Shown piece after piece: positions 25,628 through 37,800 of a stretch of 64,000 bases of DNA. The notes under the pieces are model-generated. The model was not told the origin of the DNA, ran no database searches, and saw nothing but the letters and a program-made list of their open reading frames with translations. A program made the position numbers and the translations under genes. This stretch comes from Megalonaias nervosa (lineage: Eukaryota; Mollusca; Bivalvia; Unionida; Unionidae): positions 60,669-124,668 of the forward strand of contig JAECUM010004928.1 of assembly GCA_016617855.1 (NCBI GenBank). The letters are read 5' to 3'. Within the stretch, counting starts at the first letter, position 1, and the number at the start of each line of letters is the position of its first letter.

Positions 25628-27079
25628 CAGGGTCATGGTTTTGATTCCTTGACAGGCCAACCAAAGTCAGCGTCCTCACTGTGTCCTTGAGAAAGGCCTT
25701 GTTGTGGATGGGTCTGAGAATCATGCTCTATAAAGTTGACTGACACTGTACCTCAGCCAAGTACTCATTAATTTTAAACTCAACACCTAACTAATTAAAC
25801 TGAAACAAAAATGGGTGGGGTTGACAATCTGGCTATAATGCAGCTAAACGAATCTTCAGGATGCCTGCCGACAATGAAACCAAGTCATGATCTCATCAAC
25901 ATCAGCCTGCAATCAAATTTAGTTACAATACAATAATTAATGCAGACATGTGCAGTAATGAGAGGGGCAAATCAGGGGACATAGCTCTGCCAAACAATAC
26001 AGTAACATTGTTGTGAATCAAATTCATTCTCTGGGCAATATCTAGTTGTATATTAAATATGGTTGAAATTCAATGACAATTAAGGGAACTAATGTTCAGA
26101 AATAAAAGCGGAAAGAAGGAATACTGGATAGAAGGACACAGGTCCAGTTTTATGTCTCTACCAAAAGCAGTGGATGATAACAATCTTTTGTCATGGAATC
26201 TCAACATTTTCAAAAAAGCTAATTAACAAAATCAAAGGGCTTTTAAAGGTTTTTGTCATCCCTGCTTTTAACGAGCACATGTTTAAGAATACAATAATTA
26301 ACAGTGACAGGAAACTTTCCACTCATTATGCCTTCTTTGAAATTCATGATTCAAACAAACACAAGACAACAAAACTAATTAATGGCTGACAGTGATTTAT
26401 GAAAATGTGCAAAACCACTTGCAACATTTATAGGCCGAACATGATCAACTAATTTTTAAAAAAAGGCCTTTTGAAGTCTGTAAATAATAATGATTTCTAG
26501 AGACCTAATCAAAGTAATACACATAATAACCCATTTACCTTTGTGAACTAACTTCAAAAATGGCAATTAAAACAACATAATGACTTCATTAAAAAACATT
26601 AAAAGACAATATCAGTTTTAGAAATCGAAGCATGATTATGATGATATTGAAACATTCCCATTTCTTGGATAAATGAAGTCCAGTATATCATATTCAAAAT
26701 TGAACACTGTTCTTACATGATTAAGACAAGGGAAGCAAACAACTTGAATGGACTGATAAATAAGTAAACCTTTCACTCAAATATTGGATTTCATGACTTT
26801 CCTCCCTTCGTATGTAATGCCAACTAACCAACAGTGTGGTGCATTGTACATCGGCTGATAATGGTGGGGGCAATTGACCTAAAAAGGATACTTTGGAAGT
26901 TTAACATTGAAAGTATGATTATGTAACAGAGCGACGACATTACAGGTGTATTTGTGTGAAAGGTATTTGTGCAGGCACTGGAAAATTGCTTATTTATCAG
27001 TATATTCAAGTTGTGTTCTCCTCTTGTCTCAATCATATATGAACAGTGATCAAATCTGAACAACTTAATTTTGAGCAGT

Positions 27080-27322
27080 TGAAGTGGCTTTCTGCCACAT
27101 CCAATGAAATCCACAGACCCAAAGCACAGAAATATCTGCTCGATGCGCCAAGGTGTAGACCAGGCTATCACATCGGAACCTTGGCTAGCAAAGATGGCTA
27201 GATTGGTTGCAGTGGCTTGCCGCCACATCCAACGAAATCCACACACCCAAAGTACAGAAATATCTGCTCGATATACCAAGGTGTTGATAGGGTTATCACA
27301 TCGGAACCTTGGCTAGCAAAGG
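27080..27322 (+). repeat. tandem duplication, two copies of ~127 bp
   Basis: Copies start with AGTGGCTT at 27083 and 27211 and end with TTGGCTAGCAAAG. They share AGAAATATCTGCTCGAT and ATCACATCGGAACC with about 90 percent identity by eye. It is more GC-rich than its flanks, so possibly part of an old element or gene fragment. No coding call. Confidence 0.88.
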
Positions 27323-28557
27323 TGAGAATAGAACAATGTTCATGATTGATCCCTTTATACGCTAACCTACGATAAATATTTAAAAAAGTCTTAATTACTT
27401 GTCAGGTCTATGTAACAATGATGACCAATGATTATACAATTATCAAAGAGATTCGCTAATTAATTCCATGAAAGGTCTCAAGATGAAAGATCTGCTTGAC
27501 CACTTATGGAACAAGTGAGCTATTCTGAATGCTTCCTTGATATTGACAAAATTGTCAGTTAATCCACAAATACTTAGGGTAATTAAAGCAGTTTCCTGCC
27601 AAACGGCTGACGTATCTATCATCACATTTTAGCAATAGTAGAATACTGTCTAGTTCATATTACAACTTCAACCTGAATTTATTTTATTTTTATAAAAAAA
27701 AGCTTTCTTAGTGTCTCAAAAATTTTAAACTATTTAAAATTATTACTATTTTGAAAATATAGTGACCCAAAAATTGGAAGCTCTGACTATTTGTGTTAAT
27801 TGCTGTACTCAGAAAAATTTCAATCAAGATAGTCATCTACAATTATTTGTATACCCCAATAAAGTGAACAAAAAAAGTAGAAAAAAAATCACCAGTGTCT
27901 GAAAAAAAAAATAAAAAAATATGGGGGTCCAAGGTCAGAGACAGATCCGAGAAAGGTAACATAAAACATTCCAGAAGGTGGTGAATTAGCATGTAATACA
28001 TAGAACACTGGTCTAAGCTTGATCTTTGTCAAACAAACATTTGTTTTTCCTCAACCACAGCTAAAACCAAGAATCTACAGTATGAGTTTGCTGAATTTTG
28101 CGTGTCAGTTGTTGGACGATTGATAGACTTGTGTGGAGGTTTAGCATACAAGTGATTACTGACTAAGCCGGTCAGAAACATTTCTGGCTTTGTGTAGCAT
28201 TTTCAAAATGGAGCATGGGGTCCAAGGAATATAGAATTTTTGCATGTAAAAAGGTCAAAATGGGGCAGTTTCATTTACACGATGCTAATTCCCAAACATG
28301 TAGCTATAAAAAATAATAACAATTCTATGACTTACATTAGAGCTACTTTGCACATAACACACACACCTCTGAATCACTCGATCACACTTATATGCTGTGA
28401 TAAGAACATTTCACCAGTAAAGTATTCATTTTCCATGAAAATAACTCCATATTCCAGAGGTTATGTATGGTGTATTTAATGCTTATAATTTATTTAGGCA
28501 CATCAGTTTCATCATATTTATTTCCAATAAGGCATGTGTTGATCTGCAGTATTTTTC

Positions 28558-28645
28558 ATAAAGCAATAAAATATTGGACATCACAATACTTACGAACCAT
28601 AAGTAATAAAATATTGGAGATCACAATACATACAAACCATAAGTA
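28558..28645 (+). repeat. two-copy ~42-bp direct repeat
   Basis: Two copies share ATAAAATATTGGA, ATCACAATAC and AACCATAAGTA. Confidence 0.88.
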
Positions 28646-29084
28646 CAAAGTACAACTGAAAAGCTAACTTTTTCTCATCTCTTTATCGACAGAAAATGAT
28701 CATTAATCGGACTAGCAACAAGCAGAAAACATCAAAATAGCTCCGTAAACTGGTATCATATTGTAGTCAACTGCAAAGATGTTCCATATTCTCCCTGAGT
28801 GGACTTTGTTACAGTTATTAAGCATAACATATGAGGGACAGGGAAAACTGTCATCATGCTTACACCTATAATATTAACAATTTAATGTCCTGTGTATTGT
28901 GCTAATGATTACTATATATTGGACTAGTGTATCCACTGCATATCAATCAAAAAGTACACTGTGTGACCAATACAGTCCTCACACCTTACTGAACAAGAAT
29001 CCATCAATGAGACCAACAATCAACAGACCAAAAAAAAATTTCCAGAAATTCAACCCTCTTTGTAGCCAAACAAACTTCTTAGTC

Positions 29085-29516
29085 ATGGCCATTGCCCTTG
29101 GACCTGATACCTTGCATACAAAATCATTCAACTGGTCTCAGTGTCAAGACGTACTCATGGCCACTGCCCTTGGACCTGATACCTTGCATACAAAATCATT
29201 CAACTGGTCTCAGTGTCAAGACGTACTCATGGCCATTGCCCTTGGACCTGATACCTTGCATACAAAATCATTCAACTGGTCTCAGTGTCAAGACGTACTC
29301 ATGGCCACTGCCCTTGGACCTGATACCTTGCATACAAAATCATTCAACTGGTCTCAGTGTCAAGACGTACTCATGGCCATTGCCCTTGGACCTGATACCT
29401 TGCATACAAAATCATTCAACTGGTCTCAGTGTCAAGACGTACTCATGGCCACTGCCCTTGGACCTGATACCTTGCATACAAAATCATTCAACTGGTCTCA
29501 GTGTCAAAATGTACTC
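29085..29516 (+). repeat. 72-bp satellite, six copies, alternating as a 144-bp higher-order unit
   Basis: Six copies start at 29085, 29157, 29229, 29301, 29373 and 29445. Copies are identical except that GCCATTGCC and GCCACTGCC alternate strictly, and the last copy has AAAAT for AAGAC. Since 72 is 24 codons, an open plus frame (28899-29543, 214 residues) reads a 24-residue repeat with LGPDTLHTKSFNWSQCQDVL. No upstream exon, promoter or known family supports translation. Confidence 0.97.
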
Positions 29517-29789
29517 ATGTCCTATATAATTAATACGGTTTAAAGAGAGAGAGAGAAAAAAAACATTAAGTGGCACCCCTGCCCCACCCCCCAATTTTTT
29601 TTAGGTGCATCACCCAATGTATTCATCATGCATCCACAAACAGGATTGGATAAAAATCCATCCATAACTGTTAATCATGCTCATAAGGACGGCTAAAAAT
29701 CAGAGACCTTTGACCTTAAAATTATTGCTGCAGTGCTGCCAATCACTGTGTTCACTAACATGCAACTAAATATAAAGTCTGGTAAAAAT

Positions 29790-29970
29790 TCACTTGTGGA
29801 TATTCAAATCACTGTATTCATATGTGGATGTATAAGATGTACAAATCACTGTTTATATGTGGATGTACAAGCCACTGTCTTCATATATGGCTGATCAAGT
29901 CACTTTCTTCATATGTGGCTGTACAAGACAGTCTTCATATATGGATGTACAAGTCAGTCTTCGTAGCTCA
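29790..29970 (+). repeat. ~36-bp degenerate minisatellite, about 5 units
   Basis: Units share TTCATATATGGATGTACAAG followed by NCACTG or CAGTC. The array ends just before an Arg-codon-rich patch at 29980-30090. Confidence 0.9.
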
Positions 29971-31533
29971 GGGGTCACGCTACCAGGCGAAGTGGGCAAA
30001 AAAGTCGCCTGAGAAACGTAAACTTCGCCTTCTTCTGTTAGGAAAGCAAAAACGACTTCGCCCTCTGATTTTTCGAACGTAAAATGACTGTAGATTACGA
30101 CTTTGAGATGCCCCCTCGCTGTAGCCAGTAAGTTCTGGCACAGTTGTAACCCAAGGACAAATGTATTTGCGTGGTGTTGATACCAATCAGCTTATGGCGA
30201 CAAAGAAATTCTTGCACATTCGCATGCAAGTTTTAATAGCTAACTGACCATTAACCCTTTCCGGAGCAAGATATCACTGCTTGATTTCATGAAGTTGGGC
30301 ATACTGTGCTATGATGAAAATATACCAAATTCTGTTTCGAAATTTAAACATCAATATGCAAATAGTAATTTGCTTTTAAAAAATATGATCGGTGAAGAGC
30401 GTTTTCTAATTTATTTCTTCTTTTTTAAAAATGGAGATTTTAACGGCTGTATTTGCGTATTTTCTGTATAAAATCAGTTTGAAACCGTAAATGAACTTGT
30501 AATGGCAGACATCACTGCGTATATCATATACCACTTCATTAAACTGTCTGTATTCATAAATAATTGGGCAAAGAGATTCAGGAAAATATATAATATAATG
30601 AAAACAAAGTTTAAATATTATGTGATAGGAGATTTAGCCTAAATATTTAATAATGGAGGTCAGAAACATGTGACAATCTCTGTTGTGGAATTCGAAACAA
30701 TGCTGCAAGGTCCAGGTTGTTTTCTGACATACCGTAATTAATTTTCTTGCAAATACAAAAGATATATATATATAGTAGTGAAGCAAATACTATTTAACCG
30801 ATGTATATTGTTATTACCAATAGGTAGACAAATAATACAACCATAAATATGCAGTCCTATTAATGAATTTTTGCAACAAAGCAAGAAAGTGAGTAGTTAT
30901 ATTAAGAAAAGCCCTCTTTCTAAAACTAGACGCACTCGCATGGTGCAATACATGTTCTTGGATGTTTCAGTTTGGTGGAAAAAGGGTCCAGTTTAGTTAT
31001 CTATCGACTTTAGTGCTTTTGTGTGTTGTCTATGAATAGTTACAGTAGTGTTTGATCAGGAACAAGGAAATCAGGACGAAGAGTATGGTTTGAAGTCGCT
31101 TGTGGATTTATTCCTATGTACATGTCTTAGGGGTTGTTTCAAAGAATGCTAGAAATCTTTTTGACTGCAATTTTACACAAAACTTGTAGAAAATAAAATA
31201 AAATAATTAAGTGGTAGTTTATTAAGCATTTTTACCAACTTGCAATTACAAGACTCTAATCTTGTTACTGCTTTCAGTTAAATTAATTACAATGTATAGC
31301 TTCTGCAGTGCTTTTTAAGTCATATGGCCAAAATACACTGCATGTATCTCAATCCAAACATACATATACTACATGTATGAATAGAATGGGTATGAATATA
31401 ATAATTTTTATACATGTACAAAATGTGTTGATAATAAACATATAACACACATTTTTCAACTTGAAAATAAGGCATGGCTTAAAACTGTTAAAAGCATACT
31501 GAAAAATAGAGCACATAAATAAGATAATGCCGC

Positions 31534-31539
<6 letters not shown>

Positions 31540-31616
<77 letters not shown>
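31540..31616. repeat. (AT)n microsatellite
   Basis: About 75 bp of TA repeats with one CAT interruption. It reads as Ile-Tyr repeats on either strand. Confidence 0.98.
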
Positions 31617-31618
<2 letters not shown>

Positions 31619-31976
31619 TTTCTGCTTTGGTCTCACTTCTCCCTGTTTAGCTTCCACTTCTCCCTGTTCTGACCAAAAGGAGAAGTCACTTCTCCCTAAA
31701 ATTTAAGTCTAGCTTGACCCCTGCTACTAGTGCTACACCAATTCTTTTGACAGTATCAGACACTGTTAAAAAGATAAGGAAGCTCTTAATTTTAGAATAG
31801 ACAGGTTAAACTCAATGAAGACATTATGACCATAGTTCAACAATACATACCAGCCGTAATATGAGTGAATTGAGAGACAAAGAGCCCCTTGGGGTACAAG
31901 GGGGAATTTAGCAAGGTAGAGCCGATCGAGACAATGGGTCTTTAATATTTTAGAGCCTCTATAGGGACAAAACGAT

Positions 31977-32150
31977 AACAGTGTTACAAGTGATTGACCT
32001 CAAGCGGGTGGCTTCGTAACAGTGTTACAAGTGACTGACCTCAAGTGGGTGGCTTCGTAACAGTGTTACAAGTGACTGACCTCAAGTGGGTAGCTTCGTG
32101 ACAGTGCTACAAGTGACTGACCTCAAGTGGGAGGCTTCGTAACAGTGTTG
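31977..32150 (+). repeat. 41-bp minisatellite, four units plus a partial
   Basis: Units contain AACAGTGTTACAAGTGACTG then ACCTCAAGTGGGTGGCTTCG. It lies just downstream (minus sense) of the RT fragment. Confidence 0.96.
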
Positions 32151-32278
32151 CAGTTGACTTTAGTAAGTACTACAATAAGTAAGTATGGTAAATCCTATGT
32201 TAAATTTCTCCATAGTTTTAACATGGGAAAGGGGTTATAGTGAAAAAAAGGATTTATAGGGTCATAAGAGTTTATGGG

Positions 32279-32410
32279 GACAAAAGTGTTTATGACCGTT
32301 AAGAAGCTTGCTATCCATTTGTTTATGCGGCCTGTTATTCCGTAATGGTTGAGCTTGGCAATTAAGCCTTTTGTCCAGATCAGATAGGCATTCTCTAAGT
32401 CAGTGAAAAT
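32279..32410 (-). pseudogene. non-LTR retrotransposon reverse transcriptase fragment
   Basis: The minus-strand peptide FTDLENAYLIWTKGLIAKLN continues HYGITGRINKWIASFL. This matches the RT segment D-x-EKAYD-x-VW-x-GL-x-x-KL-x-x-YGI-x-G-x-x-x-KWI-x-x-FL of jockey/RTE-like elements. The first conserved Asp (TDLENAY) is present. The catalytic YxDD block and the rest of the polymerase are absent nearby. It is a short, dead 5'/3'-truncated fragment. Confidence 0.85.
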
Positions 32411-32861
32411 TCCGATAAGATGGTACAATTGAATGAATGAATCTAAGAGCTTTCGCGACTGGTTAATTCTCGAGAGTCGAGATTTTTAATTGGTCAGGAT
32501 TGTAGGAATGGTGCCATTACAATCCCGCGTTTATGGTACAATTGGTAAGTACGTCACATTATATGCCTGAAGCACGGACGTTTAGGAAAACACCCTCACA
32601 CAAATACATATTACATACAACACCAAATCATCCAAAAGAAAAAGTATCGCGCGGATCTAAAGCAAACTCTCTCTCAAGACTGTTTTATATTCAAACACGC
32701 TATTACAAAGAAACACACTATAATCCATACAAGCACACACTGGTGAGGGAGAAAACCTTTTCAAAGACAAAGACATACAAAAGCAAACACGTACATACAC
32801 CAAACATACCAAATACACACAGACTATGATAGTATGTGTTTATAGACACACCATTAAAACC

Positions 32862-32864
<3 letters not shown>

Positions 32865-32895
<31 letters not shown>
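32865..32895 (+). repeat. (CA)n microsatellite
   Basis: About 15 CA repeats following a CACA-rich stretch. Confidence 0.97.
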
Positions 32896-32897
<2 letters not shown>

Positions 32898-32939
32898 TAA
32901 CCTTAATCCTGGTCCTCATACTGTGTCTTTGGTTCTAAT

Positions 32940-33440
32940 ATAATTCTGAAGTAACAAACTTATTTTATTCCTATCTTAACATCAGTCTTTAGAGGAATCT
33001 GTTTTGGTTGTGTTCAGTTTTAATTTGAGAGGATCTATTGACTTAAATTAATAATTGGAATTACAATGTGCTCATTGACTTTAGGATTAAATATCTATTT
33101 TGGAGTTATTTTTAATTCATTTTTGAGACATTTTGAATTATATCATGGTGATATATAAAGACTGTCAGCACATCAACATTAATCTAGGCTACTGGTACAT
33201 CAGCACTTTTAAGGTTGGAATTCATTTCGAACACCACTTGAATTCATTCGAAATGCTCTATACTTTTTAACGTGTGATAGAACTTTTAGGACTATTTGGA
33301 ATTTAATTCACAATATTGTAATTTCTTTTTATATTTTCAGTTTTGTGTATTCAAAGGAAATATATTATTTGCTGAATTTTACAAAACTTGTTGGTTTTTC
33401 CTCTTTTATGTTATTTATTTTAAGACCGTGGATTTGTAGG
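32940..33440 (+). mobile_element. dispersed LTR-like repeat, copy A
   Basis: Shares with copies B, E and F the ordered words GTGTTCAGTTTTAATTTG, CACATCAACA, ACTTTTAGGACTATTTGGAA, TTTAATTCACAATA, TTACAAAACTTGTTG and TTATTTTAAGACC near the end. The exact upstream boundary is not visible. Confidence 0.7.
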
Positions 33441-33554
33441 AACGGGCCTAACAAGAACGCCAAAGCGTGAAAAATAACACCTGAGCTAATGTAAATACGA
33501 TCTAGCTGATGAAATTCTTTCATCAACCATATTGTTATCTATAACATTTTATAT

Positions 33555-33558
33555 CCAC

Positions 33559-33589
<31 letters not shown>

Positions 33590-33590
33590 G
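33555..33590 (+). repeat. (ATT)n microsatellite
   Basis: About 9 ATT units. Confidence 0.95.
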
Positions 33591-33959
33591 ATACGATCTG
33601 ACTGACTAACGCCAAATCATCGTTATTAGGTATTCATCTTACTGTTATGTATATTTAATCTGCATTGGATTTTTAGATTTTGTATTTTTTAAATTCATGA
33701 TAAGCTATGGGTTATGTAAAGTTGTATTTTGTAGCTGACCGTCTTCAGAAATCAAGTTCATTGTGTACCTGATCTGAATCATTTATTTTTTTTAATTCTC
33801 TAATGAACTAATACATAGCTAATTTTTCTCTATAAGTATGGGTTAACTATTAGGATTATTATATTGGCATGTGTCAAAGACATTGTGTTCGTTGTGTTCT
33901 TTATCGTAAATTTTGTAATAGACTTTCTAATTATAACTAACATTTTAACTTGTAAATTT

Positions 33960-34511
33960 TTGGATCTTTCCAGAATGAAATTTTCCATCAGGTAATAGTT
34001 TTCTTTTAGAAAATGTTAACTGTGACCTTAGGTCAAGTAGAATCTTGTTTGTCTAGAAATTATACGATCTTAAGGCATTGTTGTGTCCATTATTTCATTT
34101 GGGCTGGAATTAATATATTCAAATTAATTTATTCAAGGTATTCTTCTCTGAAAATACAAAGTGCTCAAAAGTAAAATTCATGGAAATAGAGATTTGAATT
34201 CATAGTGAAATTCAAATAAGGATATCTTCCTGGATTGTATTATCGTGGTTCAACAAAAGACTGTTGGCACATCCCTACGACACAGGCCACCACATTCTTT
34301 TAGAATATCACTAAAGTTTGTTCCGAACTTTAATTATTTGGACTTGTATTCGGAATTTTAGGATTATTTGGGATTTATTTCGCAATACCGGAAGTTCTCT
34401 GTAATTTTTTACTTTGAATTTTAGGGAAATAAATTATTTCTTGAATTTTACAAAGCTTGTTGCTTCTCACTAATTTCTATTACTTATTTTAAGACCATAG
34501 AGTCGCATAAT
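33960..34511 (+). mobile_element. dispersed LTR-like repeat, copy B
   Basis: Starts near TTTCCAGAATGAAATTTTCC and continues ACCTTAGGTCAAGTAGAATC (as in copy E at about 41170). It ends TTTACAAAGCTTGTTG, then TTATTTTAAGACCATAGAGT. It faces copy C across about 55 bp, making an inverted pair. Confidence 0.75.
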
Positions 34512-34565
34512 TATAAATCACGGGTCTTTCATACATGTGATAAGTTAGTTTTCATCCGTACGTAT

Positions 34566-35215
34566 TGTTACCACTCTATGATCTTAAACTAAGTTACAGA
34601 AAAGAGTTAAAACCAACTAGTTTAGTAAATTGCAACAAGTAGTTTATTTTCCTAGAATACAAAAGTGAAAAAGTAAAAACAAATTACAATATTATAAATG
34701 AAAGCCTAAAAAGTCCTAAAACTTCTGTCACAAATATACAAATATCAGGTATTCCAATTGAGTTCCAGAGGTGTTCTGAATGAAGTCTAATCTATTGTGC
34801 TGATGTGCCAATAGTTTGGAATAGTTTTAATATGCTAACAGTCTTCACGTATCACAAGAATATAATCCAAATTGTCTTTATAATTCCAAAACAGCTACTC
34901 AGTCCAAAGTTTTTGAACACGTTGTAATTCCAATGAATAATTGCACTAATTAAATCAAGTCGTCTCAAGTGAACGCTACTAAAGCTGATTGTACTAAGCC
35001 TGACAATTAAGATAGGAATAACCAATTCTCAGATAAATATTCCTTATGTAAAAAAAACAAAAACAAACTAACACACAATTTCAAAAGCAGAATGAGGGTA
35101 AAATAATCATTTATAGAGCATTGTAACTGTCATGTCAGCAAGGTCAGGTAATTTAGCAGCTAACCAATCAGAAATTAGATCACCTGTTTTCCTCGGAGGA
35201 AACCCATAACCTGAA
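34566..35215 (-). mobile_element. dispersed LTR-like repeat, copy C (inverted relative to B)
   Basis: Begins TGTTACCACTCTATGATCTT, then has AGTTTATTTTCCTAGAATAC, GAGTTCCAGAGGTGTTCTGA and TGTGCTGATGTGCCAATAGT. These are the reverse complements of words in copies A, B and E. Confidence 0.75.
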
Positions 35216-35865
35216 CTCAAATTCGATCAACTTCGTCAACAAGTTTATTCTATAGCTTCCAAGGACAAAATGCCATAATGAAGTGTTTACTCAAACGGAA
35301 TGACCTGAAACCAAAGTACAAGCCTACTATCTTGAAGCTATGTAATGTGTTTAAAAATGACAATTGCATTTCATAATCATTAAATTGAACACATATATAA
35401 TATAGATGCACATAACATTATTTTTACTGTTTTCTTATTATTATTCACGAGTCTGAAGAGATCTTTCCCATGTCAATTGTTGCTTTCTGTCTGAAGTTTT
35501 AATTAATTTCAACATAGCCAAGGTACTCTGCCACGGTTGTTGATCAAATAAACTAAACCCGTGTGTATTCGTTTTCAGTTTTAATCCCAATTGTTTGCAA
35601 AGCTGCAAGTTTCAGTAGTAAAAAATAACGTCCCCCCCCCCCCATAAATCCATTTTGGTACTGTTCACTTGGCACCGTTTTAATCATGTGTCGACTCTTT
35701 TAAAAGAGAGCTAGATCAATTTAAGTTCAAATTAATGTCTCTGCAGCTAGTTGAACGGATTCTCCAAATTCACTTCTAAAATGCAACCAGTATCATTGTG
35801 AGCAAGCATTTTGAACAAGTCTGATTTACTTCAGAGAATGTACGCACTATCTCTTCAGGCATTGG

Positions 35866-35895
35866 TATTATTATTATTATTATTATTATTATTGA
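35866..35895 (+). repeat. (ATT)n microsatellite
   Basis: Ten ATT units. A poly(C) run lies nearby at about 35632-35643. Confidence 0.95.
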
Positions 35896-37191
35896 ATATT
35901 TGTGTGTATATATTTATCGGTACGACACAAACTTTGAAAAATACAGTATTTATTCCACTGTAATGATTCCTTCCATCTTTGTAGTCATTAGGTGCACTAT
36001 AACAAAATATAGGTAAAATGCCAACCCGTACGGCTAAACCCCAACCCAACCCCATTTGGCCTATTGTAACAGGATTTTTGTAATATTTGTCTATACTGCT
36101 GTCTCCCACTTTCAATATTATACGCACGTTCATAGACATACTAAATTCATTTTTTTGATTTTAATAACCTCAATTTTGTATTGGACATTTTTTGAATCAA
36201 CGACGGTGTCTATAGAAATTGCAATTTGTTGGCTTATCAAAATCAATATTTGGTGTGTTAAACACTGATTCCACATCATAAAAGAAACATTTCCTGTTTT
36301 ATTATTGGTAAGGTTATATAAGCATTTTGTGTTCTTAACCAATTCCGCCTGATTTATGTATGCGTTTCCTCTGAGCGACTGGGATCTGTCTATGAGTCAT
36401 ACAAAATATTCAATCCTGTGAAACTGTCAGCTTGTACATTTGCTTAAATCCTCCCCGAATATGGTATGTCAAATATTATATAAATGTTCAGTGACATTAT
36501 TCATTTTCTCTCTGCTCAGTGTAGTTAGAAGCCTTGTCCTCTAGTGCTTATATAGTGAACGTGTTCACCTACTTCATCTTTCCTTTTACCTATTGACCAT
36601 CATCACAGATTGCAGGAAATGACTACCTACATGGCGTAGATTCTGACCCATGAAGTAGTTATTACTAAAATTGTGCTACTTACCATAAAGCAGCTCTGTA
36701 TCTACATTGATACTTTTGTGTCACGCGGTGAACTGTATCACATGACATTCTGCACGCGCCGTTTTTAACCTTTAACTAACTGAAAAGAGGTTATTTCGAT
36801 TGCAGAGTATCTTTTATCGGCTTTTATGATGCTGTGACCTCCTATAGACATCGAGGTGGTCCTCATAAAAGCATAAGACAAGAAATGAGTTACACAACAT
36901 TCGCTTTGAAATTCAGCACTGTACTTCTAGACCACCAACCATGCCTGAATTTACCTGCTTACTGTTAGACAACGATAATTAACATAATAATGGGGTTTTT
37001 CTGTAGACAATCTTTTAAATCATTCACGATTGCTGAGTTTTCGCAATTAGAATAATATCATGTTGTTATGTATATTGAATTAGTATTATTTATTGACTTT
37101 CCTTAATGTTTATATATTATGTACGTCTGTATTTTGTACTTGCCCTTTGTCCAAAATCAATTTAATGGGGGGGTGGGTGGTGAAAACGCCC
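35896..37191. other. no recognised feature
   Basis: AT-rich sequence without repeats of note, exon signals or a recognisable open frame on either strand. Confidence 0.5.
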
Positions 37192-37800
37192 TGTTACGAG
37201 TCTATGCTCTTAAAATAAGTACAGAAAAGAGTGAAGACAACAAGATTTATAACATTTAACAAATAATTTATTTCCCTAGAATACAAAGTGAAAAATTAAG
37301 AAAAAGAACTTACGTTTTACGAATTAAATAATAAAAAGTCGTGAATGAAATTGAGTTCGAGTCCTGATGAAATCCAAAATGGAAGGCGATAACGTCTGTT
37401 GTGGTCAGCGAAGTGCTGTTGTGTCAACAGTCCTTTGTTGAATCACAGAAAATATTATTCCAGTTTTGAATTCAGCATAACTTCCAATAAATGTTTTCAT
37501 CCAAGAAATTTGTCAGAGCACTTATGTATTTCCAGGGAAAAGAATCACTTGAATTCAATAATTTGAAGAAAATAAAAATTCAACCCAAACTGGTCACAAC
37601 ATAATAACAACTTAGCGTGTCAATTGTTTGGAGCCCAACTGACAAACTTCTATCAAAATCAACAGTTATACGCTAATTAAGACGCAAAACAGATTCCCGG
37701 ATGAGGGTCAAAAGTTCATTCTTCTGGAAAAAATAGAAGATTGTTATCAATTGATATATGGCTACTTGTCACGTAATCCAGGTATGACCTTGACTTAACT
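37192..37800 (-). mobile_element. dispersed LTR-like repeat, copy D
   Basis: Starts at TGTTACGAGTCTATGCTCTT and contains TTTATTTCCCTAGAATACAA and AGTGAAAAATTAAG. A separate stretch, ACAGTCCTTTGTTGAATCAC, is the counterpart of the ACAAAAGACTGTTGGCACAT region in copy B. Confidence 0.72.

Larger units (their letters stand above)
22293..28898. other. no recognised gene: intron or intergenic
   Basis: Apart from the SINE and small repeats listed separately, neither strand shows an exon I can defend. Open frames are short and lack family resemblance, including a minus frame at 22579-22782 and the plus frames around 23.7-23.9 kb. It may be a 5' intron of the R3HDM-like gene. Confidence 0.5.

Noticed and set aside
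28899..29543. 214-residue open frame
   Set aside because: Almost wholly the 72-bp satellite; a unit of 24 codons keeps any frame open. Reported as a repeat and as a finding.
31349..31657. Ile-Tyr repeat protein on the minus strand
   Set aside because: Translation of the (AT)n microsatellite.
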